From a virus: 60,364 bases of DNA. The stretch's first letter is position 1; every line of letters begins with the position of its first letter. This document shows, piece after piece, positions 30,365-38,899 of the stretch. Position numbers and translations under genes: made by a program. The notes beneath the pieces are model-generated. The model saw nothing but the letters and a program-made list of their open reading frames with translations, was not told the origin of the DNA and made no database searches. The stretch covers positions 1 to 60,364 of the IMG/VR virus record IMGVR_UViG_3300043468_000417. The stretch is one strand, 5' to 3'.

Positions 30365-31947
30365 TGATTCAATACGAAGAAGATGATAACTCACAAGAAA
30401 TAGCAATATCTAATGTTGCCGACTGGATGAAATTTAATACTCCAAGAGAGCAGACAAGTACAGACCTATTTAAAGTAAGCGGAGAAGACCTTACAAAAAT
30501 ATCAGGACTAAGTCCTGCATTCCGTCGTAAGATGAGTAGAGAATTGCAAAAGCGTTTTCAAGGTATTGAAGGAACTGAGACACAGCAAAATTTATTAGCA
30601 CAAGCAATTACTGGCTATGCCATGTTCGATCTTATCGAGCCACCTTATAATTTGGACTACCTTTCAACTATCTACGAAATTTCTCCATATAACTATGCAG
30701 CAATTAATGCTAAGGTTTCAAACATCGTAGGACTTGGTCACGATTTTATTGAGACAAGAAAAACAAACGAGGCATTTGATAATATTACAGATGAGAAAGC
30801 ATTAGAACGTGCTCGTAGAAAGCTAAATAGACTTCGCCAAGATTTATATGATTGGCTAGAACAATGCAACGAAGAAGAAACATTTACAGAAACATTAATT
30901 AAAGCCTACACAGATGTTGAGGCAACAGGAAATGGATATATTGAAATCGGCAGAACATCTGCTGGAAGAATTGGATATATCGGACATATCCCTGCAAAGA
31001 CAATGCGTGTGCGTCGTCTTCGTGACGGCTTCATTCAATTGCTGTATGGCAAGGCAGTATACTTCCGCAACTTCGGAGATCAAGAAACAGAGAACCCAAT
31101 TGCAGGCGGATTAGATAGACCAAATGAAATTATTCATCTAAAGAAATACACACCAACAAATAACTACTATGGCATTCCCGATATCGTAGCATCATCAAAT
31201 GCTATGGCTGGAAACGAGTTTGCTGGAAAGTATAACCTCGACTACTTTGAGAACAAGGCGGTTCCAAGATATATCATTACCGTAAAGGGCGCTAAATTAT
31301 CAACAGAGTCTGAGCGTAAATTGCTCGAGTTTTTCCAGGTGGGTCTAAGAGGTAAGAACCATAGATCTCTTTATATTCCACTTCCACCAGATTCACCAGA
31401 CTCAAAAGTTGAATTTAAGATGGAGCCAATTGAGGCAGGAACTCAAGAGTCTTCATTTAACGTATATCGTAAATCTAATAGAGATGAAATTCTATTATCT
31501 CATCGTGTCCCAATTAATAAGATCGGAACTCCAGAAGGAGTTAATTTAGCAGTTGCAAGAGATGCCGATAAAACATTTAGAGAGCAAGTATGTCGTCCAG
31601 CCCAAATGAATTTAGAAAAGAAATTAAATAAAATTATTGAGGAAATGACCGACGCCCTACTCCTTAAATTTAATGAGCTAACTTTGACCGATGAAGATAC
31701 CCAGTCAAAGATTGATGAGCGATATTTAAGGATGCAGGTAATTACCCCTAATGAGGTAAGAATTAGAATGGGTATGGTCCCATTAGACGGCGGAGATAAA
31801 GTCGTTGAATTAAAACCACAGGCAGCAGCAGAGCAAAGAGCACAGGCAGGGAAAACCAGAACTAGAGATTCTGAACGTTCCGCAAATTCCCCAGATATTT
31901 CTGGAGAAGGCCGAAATGCTCAGGGCGACGGAAGACAAGTCGACTAA
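30364..31947 (+). CDS. Portal protein
   Basis: 527 aa, typical for the HK97/PBSX-type portal family. The blocks IYEISPYNYAAINAKVSNIV, EATGNGYIEIGRTSAGRIGY, HLKKYTPTNNYYGIPDIVAS, YFENKAVPRYIITVKGAKLS and the FNVYRKSNRDEILLSHRVP segment follow family order. The portal forms the dodecameric ring at the capsid vertex that carries DNA in and out and docks the tail. The C-terminal tail (ERSANSPDISGEGRNAQGDG) is disordered. No terminase genes precede it, which is unusual since a large subunit commonly lies directly upstream. Confidence 0.93.
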   Translation: MIQYEEDDNSQEIAISNVADWMKFNTPREQTSTDLFKVSGEDLTKISGLSPAFRRKMSRELQKRFQGIEGTETQQNLLAQAITGYAMFDLIEPPYNLDYLSTIYEISPYNYAAINAKVSNIVGLGHDFIETRKTNEAFDNITDEKALERARRKLNRLRQDLYDWLEQCNEEETFTETLIKAYTDVEATGNGYIEIGRTSAGRIGYIGHIPAKTMRVRRLRDGFIQLLYGKAVYFRNFGDQETENPIAGGLDRPNEIIHLKKYTPTNNYYGIPDIVASSNAMAGNEFAGKYNLDYFENKAVPRYIITVKGAKLSTESERKLLEFFQVGLRGKNHRSLYIPLPPDSPDSKVEFKMEPIEAGTQESSFNVYRKSNRDEILLSHRVPINKIGTPEGVNLAVARDADKTFREQVCRPAQMNLEKKLNKIIEEMTDALLLKFNELTLTDEDTQSKIDERYLRMQVITPNEVRIRMGMVPLDGGDKVVELKPQAAAEQRAQAGKTRTRDSERSANSPDISGEGRNAQGDGRQVD

Positions 31948-31988
31948 CCCTACTCAACTGATTATTTGCCTTATATACAATAACGTTA

Positions 31989-31994
31989 TAAAAT
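31989..31994 (+). promoter_or_regulatory. -10 box, leaderless start of the protease gene
   Basis: TAAAAT is 7 bases before the ATG at 32002. No Shine-Dalgarno is present in the AT-rich leader (GTTATAAAATTAAGCAT). The geometry matches that at 122, 953 and 49581. TTTGCC (31965-31970) could be a weak -35. Confidence 0.5.
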
Positions 31995-32001
31995 TAAGCA
32001 T

Positions 32002-33330
32002 ATGAATATTGAGAAATCTCTTTGGTCTTCGCATGGCGATAACATCACGTTATCCGTGCCATTTACCAAAGTAAACCGTGAAAAACGCACAGTCTCAGGA
32101 TTTGCAACACTTGATAATGTTGACCAGACTGGTGATGTAGTCACCTCTGAAGCAAGCATTAAAGCATTTGAAAATTTCCGTGGAAATCTTCGTGAGATGC
32201 ATCAACCAGTTGCAGTAGGCAAGATTGTTTCTTTCAAACCAGAAACTTATTACGATCCAGCATCAAAAGAATTCTATAACGGAGTTTATGTAGATGCATA
32301 CATCTCAAAGGGTGCTCAAGATACATGGGAAAAAGTTTTAGATGGAACTCTCGCAGGTTTCTCTATTGGCGGAAAGATTATTGAATCAGATAATGAAGTT
32401 AATAAGGCAACAGGTAAGACTGTAAGATTTATTAAAGACTATTCTCTAATGGAATTGTCAATTGTAGATTCACCAGCAAACGAACTTTGCAACATACTCT
32501 CAATATCTAAGATGAACGGTCAGCTAGTATTTAAAGGAATGGCAGCGGATATCGTAACAGAAAATATTTTTTATTGTAACGAATCTGATTCAGTATTCAT
32601 TTCCACAGAGTCATCATATGATTCCCCAGTTACAGGTAAGCCTGCAACATTGATCGGATGGGTAGAGTCAAACGATGTTAACAAAGCAAAAGAAATAGAT
32701 AAGATTCTTGATTTACATAAAAAGTCAAGATTGTCGACGCCTGAAACACAAATTGCAAAACAGGCAGACATAGAAGGAGGTAAAGAAGTGTCAGATAACA
32801 CAGAAAACGTAGTTGCAGAAGATGCAGTAGCACCAGAAGCAACCGTAGAAGACACAGCAGCAGTTGCTCCCGCAGAGGAAGCACCAGCTGTTGAAGAAGC
32901 TCCTGCAGATGCAGTAGTAGACGCTTCTGCCGAAACTCTAGAAAAAGCAGCCGACGTATCAGAAGTTATGGTTGATGAACCTGATTTTGCAAAGATGCTA
33001 GGCGATCTTAAAGGCTTTTTCTCAGAAACACTAAATAAGGCTTCAGAAGCAAATGCTGCTCAAGTTTCACTTATCAAAGATACAGTTGAAACATTCAGCA
33101 AAAGCGTTGATGGTCGTATTTCAGAATTGGCAGAACAACATACAGCACTTTCAAAGGCTGTAGAAGATATCAAGAACACGATTGATGGCGTAGAAAAGCG
33201 TGTCGATGCAGTAGAATCAGAGACTGCAATTAAGAAGTCCTCAGACCTTGGCGGGTCTCAGGAAGTAACAATCAAAAAATCAAAGTGGAACGGTTCTTTC
33301 CTCGGTTCCGTAACAGAATTAATTAAATAA
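32002..33330 (+). CDS. Prohead protease fused to a scaffold domain
   Basis: 442 aa. Residues 1-170 form an S78/HK97-type capsid maturation protease: VNREKRTVSGFATLDNVDQT, H67 (EMHQPVAVGK), S121 in GTLAGFSIGGK, and E151 in LMELSIVDSPANELC. It would cleave the scaffold and capsid delta domain during head maturation. A long acidic Ala/Glu/Pro linker (from about 255 to 320) leads into a predicted coiled coil (about 330-415) that fits the scaffold. Fused protease-scaffolds occur in other siphoviruses. The acidic linker may hold self-cleavage sites. No separate scaffold gene is present. Confidence 0.88.
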   Translation: MNIEKSLWSSHGDNITLSVPFTKVNREKRTVSGFATLDNVDQTGDVVTSEASIKAFENFRGNLREMHQPVAVGKIVSFKPETYYDPASKEFYNGVYVDAYISKGAQDTWEKVLDGTLAGFSIGGKIIESDNEVNKATGKTVRFIKDYSLMELSIVDSPANELCNILSISKMNGQLVFKGMAADIVTENIFYCNESDSVFISTESSYDSPVTGKPATLIGWVESNDVNKAKEIDKILDLHKKSRLSTPETQIAKQADIEGGKEVSDNTENVVAEDAVAPEATVEDTAAVAPAEEAPAVEEAPADAVVDASAETLEKAADVSEVMVDEPDFAKMLGDLKGFFSETLNKASEANAAQVSLIKDTVETFSKSVDGRISELAEQHTALSKAVEDIKNTIDGVEKRVDAVESETAIKKSSDLGGSQEVTIKKSKWNGSFLGSVTELIK

Positions 33331-33347
33331 GGTAGGTGAAATATAAT

Positions 33348-34397
33348 ATGAGTAATGAAACATTAGAGAAGGCAATCGCAGCAGGAACAACTGCAACAGC
33401 GACATTTGCCTCAACTACTGGCGCTTCAGGAGTACACGTAGCTGGCGAAGCTGGTAACGGTGGACTTCTAAACGCAGAACAATCAGCCCGCTTTTTAGAT
33501 TATATGTTCGACGCAACCGTAATTGGAAAAGTCGCACGTACAGTCAGAATGAGAAGCGATACAGCAGAGATTGATCGTATGTCCGTTGGTGAGAAGCTTA
33601 TGACTCTCGCAACAGAAGGAGATACAACTGGCTCAAACGCAGCAGTTACTTTCTCAAAGATCTCTCTTTCAACAAAGAAACTTCGCTTGAACTGGGAGCT
33701 TTCAACTGAGTCTTTAGAAGACAATATTGAAGGTCCAGATCTAGAAGATCACATTGCCCGTTTGATGGCAACACAAGCAGGTAACGATATTGAAGACGTA
33801 ATCCTTAACGGAAATACATCTTTGTCTAGCGATGACCTATACAAGTCATTTGATGGCGTTGTAAAGAAGGCCAAGGCTAGCGGACACGTTGTAGCTGGTG
33901 CAGGCGCAGGAGTATCTCGTGAGCTTTTCAACAAGGCTCTAAAGGCACTTCCACGTAAGTACAAGCAACGTCGTGGCGACCTTCGCTTCTTGGTAGGTTC
34001 AAACCTAATCCAAGATTTCCTATATGCTAACAGCATTGGAACAAACCAGACAATCCCACAAGATATCGCATCAAGCGTTATCCGTGGCGCAACTCCAGGA
34101 CTTGGTGGTCCAGCAGGATATGTAGCACCATTCGCATTTGGTATTCCAATTGTTGAAGTTCCTATGCTAAAAGAAGCACAGGATGGTTCATATTCAGGCG
34201 AGACTGGCGATCACGGAGATATCCACTTGACATTCCCAAATAACGTAGTTATTGGTATCAAGCGTGATGTAACCGTCTATCGTTTCTTCCAGCCACGTAA
34301 GGACTCTATCGAGTACACAATGTATACTCGTGTAGGCGTTCAAATCGAGCAGGCAGACGCATGGGTAGTTGTTAAAGACGTTAAGATTGCTTCCTAA
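33348..34397 (+). CDS. Major capsid protein (HK97 fold)
   Basis: 349 aa from the ATG at 33348. A GTG at 33336 is in frame, but the Shine-Dalgarno AAGGTAGG lies on it, so 33348 is preferred. The N-terminal region is low in complexity (IAAGTTATATFASTTGASGV), then the E-loop/A-domain pattern (AVTFSKISLSTKKLRLNWEL) and PGLGGPAGYVAPFAFGIPIV, ending VVIGIKRDVTVYRFFQPRKD and VGVQIEQADAWVVVKDVKIA, which is the canonical HK97-fold C-terminus. It directly follows the protease-scaffold and is followed by a strong terminator, as expected of a highly expressed gene. Confidence 0.93.
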   Translation: MSNETLEKAIAAGTTATATFASTTGASGVHVAGEAGNGGLLNAEQSARFLDYMFDATVIGKVARTVRMRSDTAEIDRMSVGEKLMTLATEGDTTGSNAAVTFSKISLSTKKLRLNWELSTESLEDNIEGPDLEDHIARLMATQAGNDIEDVILNGNTSLSSDDLYKSFDGVVKKAKASGHVVAGAGAGVSRELFNKALKALPRKYKQRRGDLRFLVGSNLIQDFLYANSIGTNQTIPQDIASSVIRGATPGLGGPAGYVAPFAFGIPIVEVPMLKEAQDGSYSGETGDHGDIHLTFPNNVVIGIKRDVTVYRFFQPRKDSIEYTMYTRVGVQIEQADAWVVVKDVKIAS

Positions 34398-34418
34398 TTA
34401 ATAGGATTTAGATCTGCT

Positions 34419-34452
34419 AAAAGCCCCCTGAATTAATTTTTGGGGGGCTTTT
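34419..34452 (+). terminator. Intrinsic terminator after the capsid gene
   Basis: AAAAGCCCCC (34419-34428) pairs with GGGGGCTTTT (34443-34452); the T run also forms part of the stem. It limits read-through from the capsid gene into the connectors. Confidence 0.88.
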
Positions 34453-34471
34453 CATTTTAATTTAGTAATGC

Positions 34472-34477
34472 TATAAT
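34472..34477 (+). promoter_or_regulatory. -10 box of a promoter for the connector operon
   Basis: TATAAT at 34472-34477, with a weak TTTTCA (34449-34454) -35 at 17 bases overlapping the terminator tail. A ribosome binding site AGGAG (34494-34498) lies 6 bases before the ATG at 34505. Confidence 0.55.
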
Positions 34478-34504
34478 TGTTTAGAGTAGAAATAGGAGAT
34501 ATAT

Positions 34505-34900
34505 ATGTCATTTGAGACATTAAAAGTATCTGAGATAAAAAAGATTGCAGAAGATTTTGCAGTTGATACAGATGGTCTAAAGAGTAAGGCCGATATCATT
34601 GCCGCCCTCGCAGAAGAAGGCGTAACTTGGTCTGTATATAACAAGACCATGGACAAGATGGAAGAAGAAGATATGACCGTAGAAATCCTGCCTAAGTTTG
34701 ATCCAAAGGCGGAACAGCCAGAAAACACAGTATTAGTAAGAATGACTAGAGATAACTTTAGATATGATATTATGGGATTTACGTTCACAAAAGAGCACCC
34801 ATTTATTGCAATGAGTAATGAAGCAGCGCAAGCAATTTTTGATAAGGAGGAGGGCTTTAGATTAGCAACTCCAAGGGAAGTCCAGGAGTACTACAACTAG
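34505..34900 (+). CDS. Protein with SAP/Rho-N-like N-terminal domain
   Basis: 131 aa. The N-terminal 40 residues (LKVSEIKKIAEDFAVDTDGL, KSKADIIAALAEEG) follow the helix-extended loop-helix pattern of SAP/LEM/Rho-N domains, small DNA- or RNA-binding modules, often also present in phage proteins near the capsid. The C-terminal part (VLVRMTRDNFRYDIMGFTFT, FRLATPREVQEYYN) is a compact beta-plus-helix piece seen in capsid-adjacent genes. Position suggests a head-associated protein or a decoration. The assignment is moderate. Confidence 0.6.
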   Translation: MSFETLKVSEIKKIAEDFAVDTDGLKSKADIIAALAEEGVTWSVYNKTMDKMEEEDMTVEILPKFDPKAEQPENTVLVRMTRDNFRYDIMGFTFTKEHPFIAMSNEAAQAIFDKEEGFRLATPREVQEYYN

Positions 34901-34914
34901 TCTACGCCTCTTAA

Positions 34915-35901
34915 ATGGCAGAAGTATTAGTAGGTTCACAATCTCCAGTAACACATAAAGTGTTCTGGAACGGAGATGTTGCAGACGCAACCTCTGCACC
35001 AGTTGTCAAAATTTATGACGTAACAAATGATCCAGCAGTAAGTCCTGCGATTGCTTCGACCACGCTTTTGACAACAATTACATCAACCCTGGATGAAAAC
35101 AATCCAGGAACATATACAATTAACGTCCCTTATGCATATACTGACAGAAACAGAACTTTAAGACTTAAGTGGGAGTATGCAGTTAGCGGAACATCTGTTG
35201 TTAAAACTGAAGACGTTTTTGTTGTAACTCCTTACGTTGATTTTAATCATATTCAAGATATGGGCTTTGCGTCAGATTCATCTGACCCAGGATATAAGTC
35301 ATACTCAGATTTACTTAAAGCAGAGAAATATGCTCGTAAACAAATTGAAGGATATACTGGTCAATACTTTTATTTGTATGATGACGTGTATGTTGTATAC
35401 GGATATGAGTCAGATACTCTACCACTTCCTGCCAAGATCAACTCTTTGCAAAAGCTATTTGTAAAAGATATTTTACTTATAGATAATTTGTCTAGCCCAG
35501 CAGTCAACAACTGGGGATTAGCAGTAAATATATCTGAAACAAAATTTGGTCTTAGAGTTGACAGGTCTAGCACACTAGACAACGCTGTCTATATCGCAAA
35601 CGGAATGGTGCCTCCAAGCATTCATGATTACTCTGGAATATTCCAGTCTGGTATTCCTTATAAAGTTCAAGCAAGATTTGGATGGAGCTCTGTTCCTGAG
35701 AATGTAGAACAAGCGGCAGCAGAATTAATGAAAGACTACTTCTCTAAAGATACAATGTGGAGAAACAAATACGTAAAGAACATATCTACATTTGACTGGG
35801 ACTTTGAATATACAGGAGATGCCTACACTGGAACAGGTAATGCATATGCAGACAACCTATTAGCAGATTACGTCTTAACAGCTAAAGCAGAGATTATATA
35901 A
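34915..35901 (+). CDS. Head-tail connector (adaptor) with N-terminal Ig-like domain
   Basis: 328 aa. About 1-110 form a beta sandwich (SPVTHKVFWNGDVADATSAP, LRLKWEYAVSGTSVV). From about 120 the helical part (SYSDLLKAEKYARKQIEGYT), GYESDTLPLPAKINSLQKL and ARFGWSSVPENVEQAAAELM follow the head-completion/adaptor family with the DNA-packaging-gp6-like helices. The Ig-like domain is an extra part and could decorate the head-tail interface. It lies between the SAP-like gene and the stopper gene. Confidence 0.72.
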   Translation: MAEVLVGSQSPVTHKVFWNGDVADATSAPVVKIYDVTNDPAVSPAIASTTLLTTITSTLDENNPGTYTINVPYAYTDRNRTLRLKWEYAVSGTSVVKTEDVFVVTPYVDFNHIQDMGFASDSSDPGYKSYSDLLKAEKYARKQIEGYTGQYFYLYDDVYVVYGYESDTLPLPAKINSLQKLFVKDILLIDNLSSPAVNNWGLAVNISETKFGLRVDRSSTLDNAVYIANGMVPPSIHDYSGIFQSGIPYKVQARFGWSSVPENVEQAAAELMKDYFSKDTMWRNKYVKNISTFDWDFEYTGDAYTGTGNAYADNLLADYVLTAKAEII

Positions 35902-36329
35902 TGAATAGCATCGTAGACTCTGTCTTGTCTATGAACTTGGATGTATATAGACAGTCTGAGATTCAAGATACCGACACAGGGGCAATAGTCAGAGAATGGA
36001 ATTTTTATAAAACTGTTCCCTGCCACGTTAAAGGAGTTATTAGCAACTCTGCTACTACCCGCTCTAGCGATAAGCAGATATTTTCAAATAAGTATTTAAA
36101 CGATCAGGTTGTTCAAGTTAGAACAGCAGAGAAATTAACTGCCAGAGAAAAAGTTACAAACATTAGAGACTCAGAAGGCAACACCATTTGGAATGAAATC
36201 AATTATCCAAATGAGACTCCAACAGTATTTGAGGTTATGGGAACAACTCCAGTCACAGATCCGTTTGGTCGTGTGATTGCATATAACTCATCTATGAAGA
36301 GATCGGAGAACCAGCAAATTGGACAATAG
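35901..36329 (+). CDS. Head-tail stopper (head closure) protein
   Basis: 142 aa. The order of beta strands (LDVYRQSEIQDTDTGAIVRE, WNFYKTVPCHVKGVIS, DQVVQVRTAEKLTAREKVTN, PTVFEVMGTTPVTDPFGRVI) corresponds to the SPP1 gp16/HK97 gp-type stopper, which seals the portal after packaging. Its position two genes after the capsid and directly after the adaptor supports it. The ATG overlaps the adaptor's stop (TAATG). Confidence 0.7.
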   Translation: MNSIVDSVLSMNLDVYRQSEIQDTDTGAIVREWNFYKTVPCHVKGVISNSATTRSSDKQIFSNKYLNDQVVQVRTAEKLTAREKVTNIRDSEGNTIWNEINYPNETPTVFEVMGTTPVTDPFGRVIAYNSSMKRSENQQIGQ

Positions 36330-37101
36330 CGGAATGTTGGTTCAAGCAGCAAGCGGACTCGAAAGAATGATGTACGCAAATCAAAGCGGACCCTTAAAAG
36401 ATAGCACAGTAGCTCAGGTATCGGCATATGTGTATTATGAAGCAGCAGTATTGTCCAAGCTTACAACGAATGCTCAATTCAAGGCATTGTTTACAAAAAC
36501 AATATTTGATCAGATAAACTTAGACTTTGGAAATTATATAGATGCCTTGGCAAGGTCAAAACCTAAATCCTTGCATCATGTTTATGAATGGAAAAAAACT
36601 GGAAATAAGACCGCAAGACTTTTTAAATTAAATAAAATATCAGAAGACGGATTATCATTTAGACTAAACTACGAGTTTTTGCCATCAAGATCTATGGTTC
36701 CTGGTGCGAGTGGAAAACGTAGACATATGTTTGCAAACAAGGCTTCAGTTATGGAAGCAGGAAAACCTTTGGTTATTAGACCTAAAAATGCAGAGCGTTT
36801 AGTCTTTGAAATAGATGGAGAAACAGTGTTTATGCCTAAAGGCAAATCTGTAACAGTTAGACGACCTGGCGGGTCTGGCTCAACTAATCAATTTACTTTG
36901 GCTCACTCAAGATTTTTTAGCGGTAACTTAGTTAATGCTTCAATTAAAAACTCTGGGTTTCAAAGAATATTTAATTCGAGCATGAGCAAGGCGCTTAGAG
37001 TTCCTTCTAATATTAAAAAAGTTCAGTATTCTTTTTCACCAAATTTAATTAGATCTCAAGCAGATGCCGCATTGGCGGCTTCATTTGGAGGTGCAATGTG
37101 A
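36319..37101 (+). CDS. Neck / tail-completion protein (HK97 gp10-like position)
   Basis: 260 aa starting at TTG, 10 bases after GGAG and overlapping the stopper's end by 11 bases; an ATG at 36334 has no better signal, so the start is uncertain. Residues such as YIDALARSKPKSLHHVYEWK, ARLFKLNKISEDGLSFRLNY, FLPSRSMVPGASGKRRHMF and the basic C-terminus belong to a phage neck family. It lies between stopper and terminator, the usual place of the tail-completion factor. Confidence 0.62.
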   Translation: MDNSGMLVQAASGLERMMYANQSGPLKDSTVAQVSAYVYYEAAVLSKLTTNAQFKALFTKTIFDQINLDFGNYIDALARSKPKSLHHVYEWKKTGNKTARLFKLNKISEDGLSFRLNYEFLPSRSMVPGASGKRRHMFANKASVMEAGKPLVIRPKNAERLVFEIDGETVFMPKGKSVTVRRPGGSGSTNQFTLAHSRFFSGNLVNASIKNSGFQRIFNSSMSKALRVPSNIKKVQYSFSPNLIRSQADAALAASFGGAM

Positions 37102-37610
37102 CGGCTAACTATAAGCTAGATGCAATGCTAGAACTTCGTAAGTATCTATGGAAAGAACTTTATACTCGTAATATATTTGACGAAGAGGACTATTGGTCAG
37201 ATAATCTAAATGAGAATATTGTCCCAATTATCCCAGTTCAACAAGCAGCTGAAATGAATCAGTTCTTGAGCGGCAAAAAGCATATAGTCTACGACAAGAT
37301 AGGTATGTCCTACGAGGACAACTGGCTAATTTGCTGTGAGCAGATACTATTCACCATATACTCAACGTCTGTATCAGATATAAACGAGATTCGAAACTAT
37401 ATGACAGATGAATTTAGGAGAATGGACGAGTCTGCTAGAGATATAAATAAATGGACAGACCTATCAAATAAATTTAAATTTCATACTATTTGGGTAGCAG
37501 ATATCTCCCCAACGGCCCCTTCAGAAGAACTTCAAGGATTCTTTTCAGCAGAGGTCATATTAGAGGTCAAGTATTCAAGGATCACAGATTCGGTGGGTAG
37601 GTTCCTTTAG
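37098..37610 (+). CDS. Tail terminator-like protein
   Basis: 170 aa, GTG start overlapping the previous stop (GTGA). The sequence (LDAMLELRKYLWKELYTRNI, NEIRNYMTDEFRRMDESARD, FSAEVILEVKYSRITDSVGR) is alpha/beta with a C-terminal strand, as in the gpU/SPP1 gp17 tail-terminator family. It precedes the tail-tube gene, the usual position. The terminator caps the tail tube and joins it to the neck. Confidence 0.65.
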   Translation: MTANYKLDAMLELRKYLWKELYTRNIFDEEDYWSDNLNENIVPIIPVQQAAEMNQFLSGKKHIVYDKIGMSYEDNWLICCEQILFTIYSTSVSDINEIRNYMTDEFRRMDESARDINKWTDLSNKFKFHTIWVADISPTAPSEELQGFFSAEVILEVKYSRITDSVGRFL

Positions 37611-37728
37611 GGTTTGCCTTTTTACCCGTTATGGAATAAACTTATCCTAAGAGGAAAGAAGCCTAGCCAGCTTTAATTTAAGATTTTAACATATATATAT
37701 ATATTGAAATATAGGAGGTAAGAAAACT
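37611..37728 (+). promoter_or_regulatory. 118-base leader with a possible promoter and (AT)7 tract before the tail-tube gene
   Basis: No gene is seen here. TTGCCT (37614-37619) and TAAACT (37637-37642) with a 17-base spacer make a weak promoter. (AT)7 at 37691-37704 lies shortly before AGGAGGT, the strong ribosome binding site. The long leader may aid translation or stability of an abundant message. Confidence 0.4.
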
Positions 37729-38451
37729 ATGGCACAATCCGTAGGTAATGCTAAAAATATTCTCGTAGGTGCATCTCCGTTGTTCTTGTCAAATATTGAC
37801 ATTAACGACTCAGATTACCAAGCGAACGCAGAAGCAGGAGTTAAATTCCCAGCTTCAGCATCTGGATCATCAATCAGAGTTCCAGCATTTTCATCTGGAG
37901 AATCATACACAACAACACTAAACGCTGTTGATCAGACTGCAGGAACTTTTGGATACCGTAACGTTGGTTTTACTAACAATGGTCTTCAAATTACATACAA
38001 CCCAACATACGATTCAGTAACTGTAGATCAGTTGCTTGATACAGCTAAGTTGTTCAAGTCTGCGATGGAAGTTATGATCGCAACAGAAATGTCAGAAGGT
38101 ACTCTTGAGAACATTGCAACAGTATTTGGACAGGCAGCATCAACTCTAGCAGACAATGGTCTGACTGGAGCAGCAAACGTTAAGACACTCGGTCTTGAGG
38201 CAGGTGCACTTGGTGCAGCCCCAACAGAGCGTCAGCTAATTGCAGTTGGTCAAGCTCCAACAGCTTCATCAACATCATCTGAGCGTGTATATTATGCACG
38301 TCGTGTATTGTCAGTACAACAGTCACAATTCTCACTTGCTCGTACAACCCCAACCACATTCCCAGTAACATTCCGTCTTCTACCAGATGCTGCTTATGCA
38401 GGATCTGAATACGGTAAGATTATTGACCGTGTCTTGGTAGCATCAGCATAA
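37729..38451 (+). CDS. Major tail (tube) protein
   Basis: 240 aa with alternating beta strands and a mid-section helix (VTVDQLLDTAKLFKSAMEVM), and FSLARTTPTTFPVTFRLLPD near the C-terminus. Its position between the tail terminator and the chaperone/tape-measure genes, a strong AGGAGGT site, and its own terminator are typical of the tail-tube gene. The tube is built from stacked hexamers. No sheath gene follows, which supports a siphovirus. The family resemblance is by position and pattern. Confidence 0.82.
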   Translation: MAQSVGNAKNILVGASPLFLSNIDINDSDYQANAEAGVKFPASASGSSIRVPAFSSGESYTTTLNAVDQTAGTFGYRNVGFTNNGLQITYNPTYDSVTVDQLLDTAKLFKSAMEVMIATEMSEGTLENIATVFGQAASTLADNGLTGAANVKTLGLEAGALGAAPTERQLIAVGQAPTASSTSSERVYYARRVLSVQQSQFSLARTTPTTFPVTFRLLPDAAYAGSEYGKIIDRVLVASA

Positions 38452-38475
38452 TAGATTTAATTTATTAGCTAGTCT

Positions 38476-38505
38476 GTAAAACCCCCAATTTATTGGGGGT
38501 TTTAC
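38476..38505 (+). terminator. Strong intrinsic terminator after the tail-tube gene
   Basis: A 14-bp perfect stem, GTAAAACCCCCAAT (38476-38489) with ATTGGGGGTTTTAC (38492-38505), encloses a 2-base loop (effectively 4) and contains a T run. It works in both directions. It would set high tail-tube expression apart from the chaperones. Confidence 0.9.
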
Positions 38506-38507
38506 GT

Positions 38508-38536
38508 TTGTATTAGTATATTCTTTTTAGTATAAT
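38508..38536 (+). promoter_or_regulatory. Promoter for chaperones and tape measure
   Basis: TTGTAT (38508-38513), 17-base spacer, TATAAT (38531-38536). It follows the terminator directly and precedes the AGGAGG ribosome binding site of the chaperone gene. Confidence 0.65.
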
Positions 38537-38566
38537 GATTATGAATAGATCCTAGGAGGACCTAAA

Positions 38567-38899
38567 TTGGCAACAACAGTATATGACGTAGAAGAGGTAC
38601 AGCTACAAAACGGACAGACCGTAAAGCTTAAGCCACTTTCAATTAAAGAACTTCGTAAGTTCATGATCGCAATTAAAAAGACTAGTGAGTCTCAGACAGA
38701 AGACGAAACTCTAAACATCCTAATTGATGCTTGTGCAATTGCACTAGAAAAACAGTTACCAGATTTGGTAGCAGACAGAGAAGCATTTGAAGATGCAATC
38801 GATGTTCCAACAATGAATCGCATTCTTGAAGTTTGCGGAGGAATTAAACTTGACGACCCAAACCTTCTAGCGGCAGCGGTTCTGGCTGGTCAGAACTAG
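38567..38899 (+). CDS. Tail assembly chaperone, short form (G)
   Basis: 110 aa, TTG start behind AGGAGGACCTAAA. It matches the lambda gpG-type pattern in position and character: a small acidic alpha-helical protein (VEEVQLQNGQTVKLKPLSIK, ELRKFMIAIKKTSESQ, ETLNILIDACAIALEKQLPD) directly before the tape measure. It is the product of normal termination at TAG 38897-38899. The chaperone binds the tape measure during tail assembly. Confidence 0.88.
   Translation: MATTVYDVEEVQLQNGQTVKLKPLSIKELRKFMIAIKKTSESQTEDETLNILIDACAIALEKQLPDLVADREAFEDAIDVPTMNRILEVCGGIKLDDPNLLAAAVLAGQN

Noticed and set aside
33336-33347. GTG start four codons before the capsid ATG
   Set aside because: The Shine-Dalgarno AAGGTAGG overlaps it, so the ATG at 33348 is the better start.
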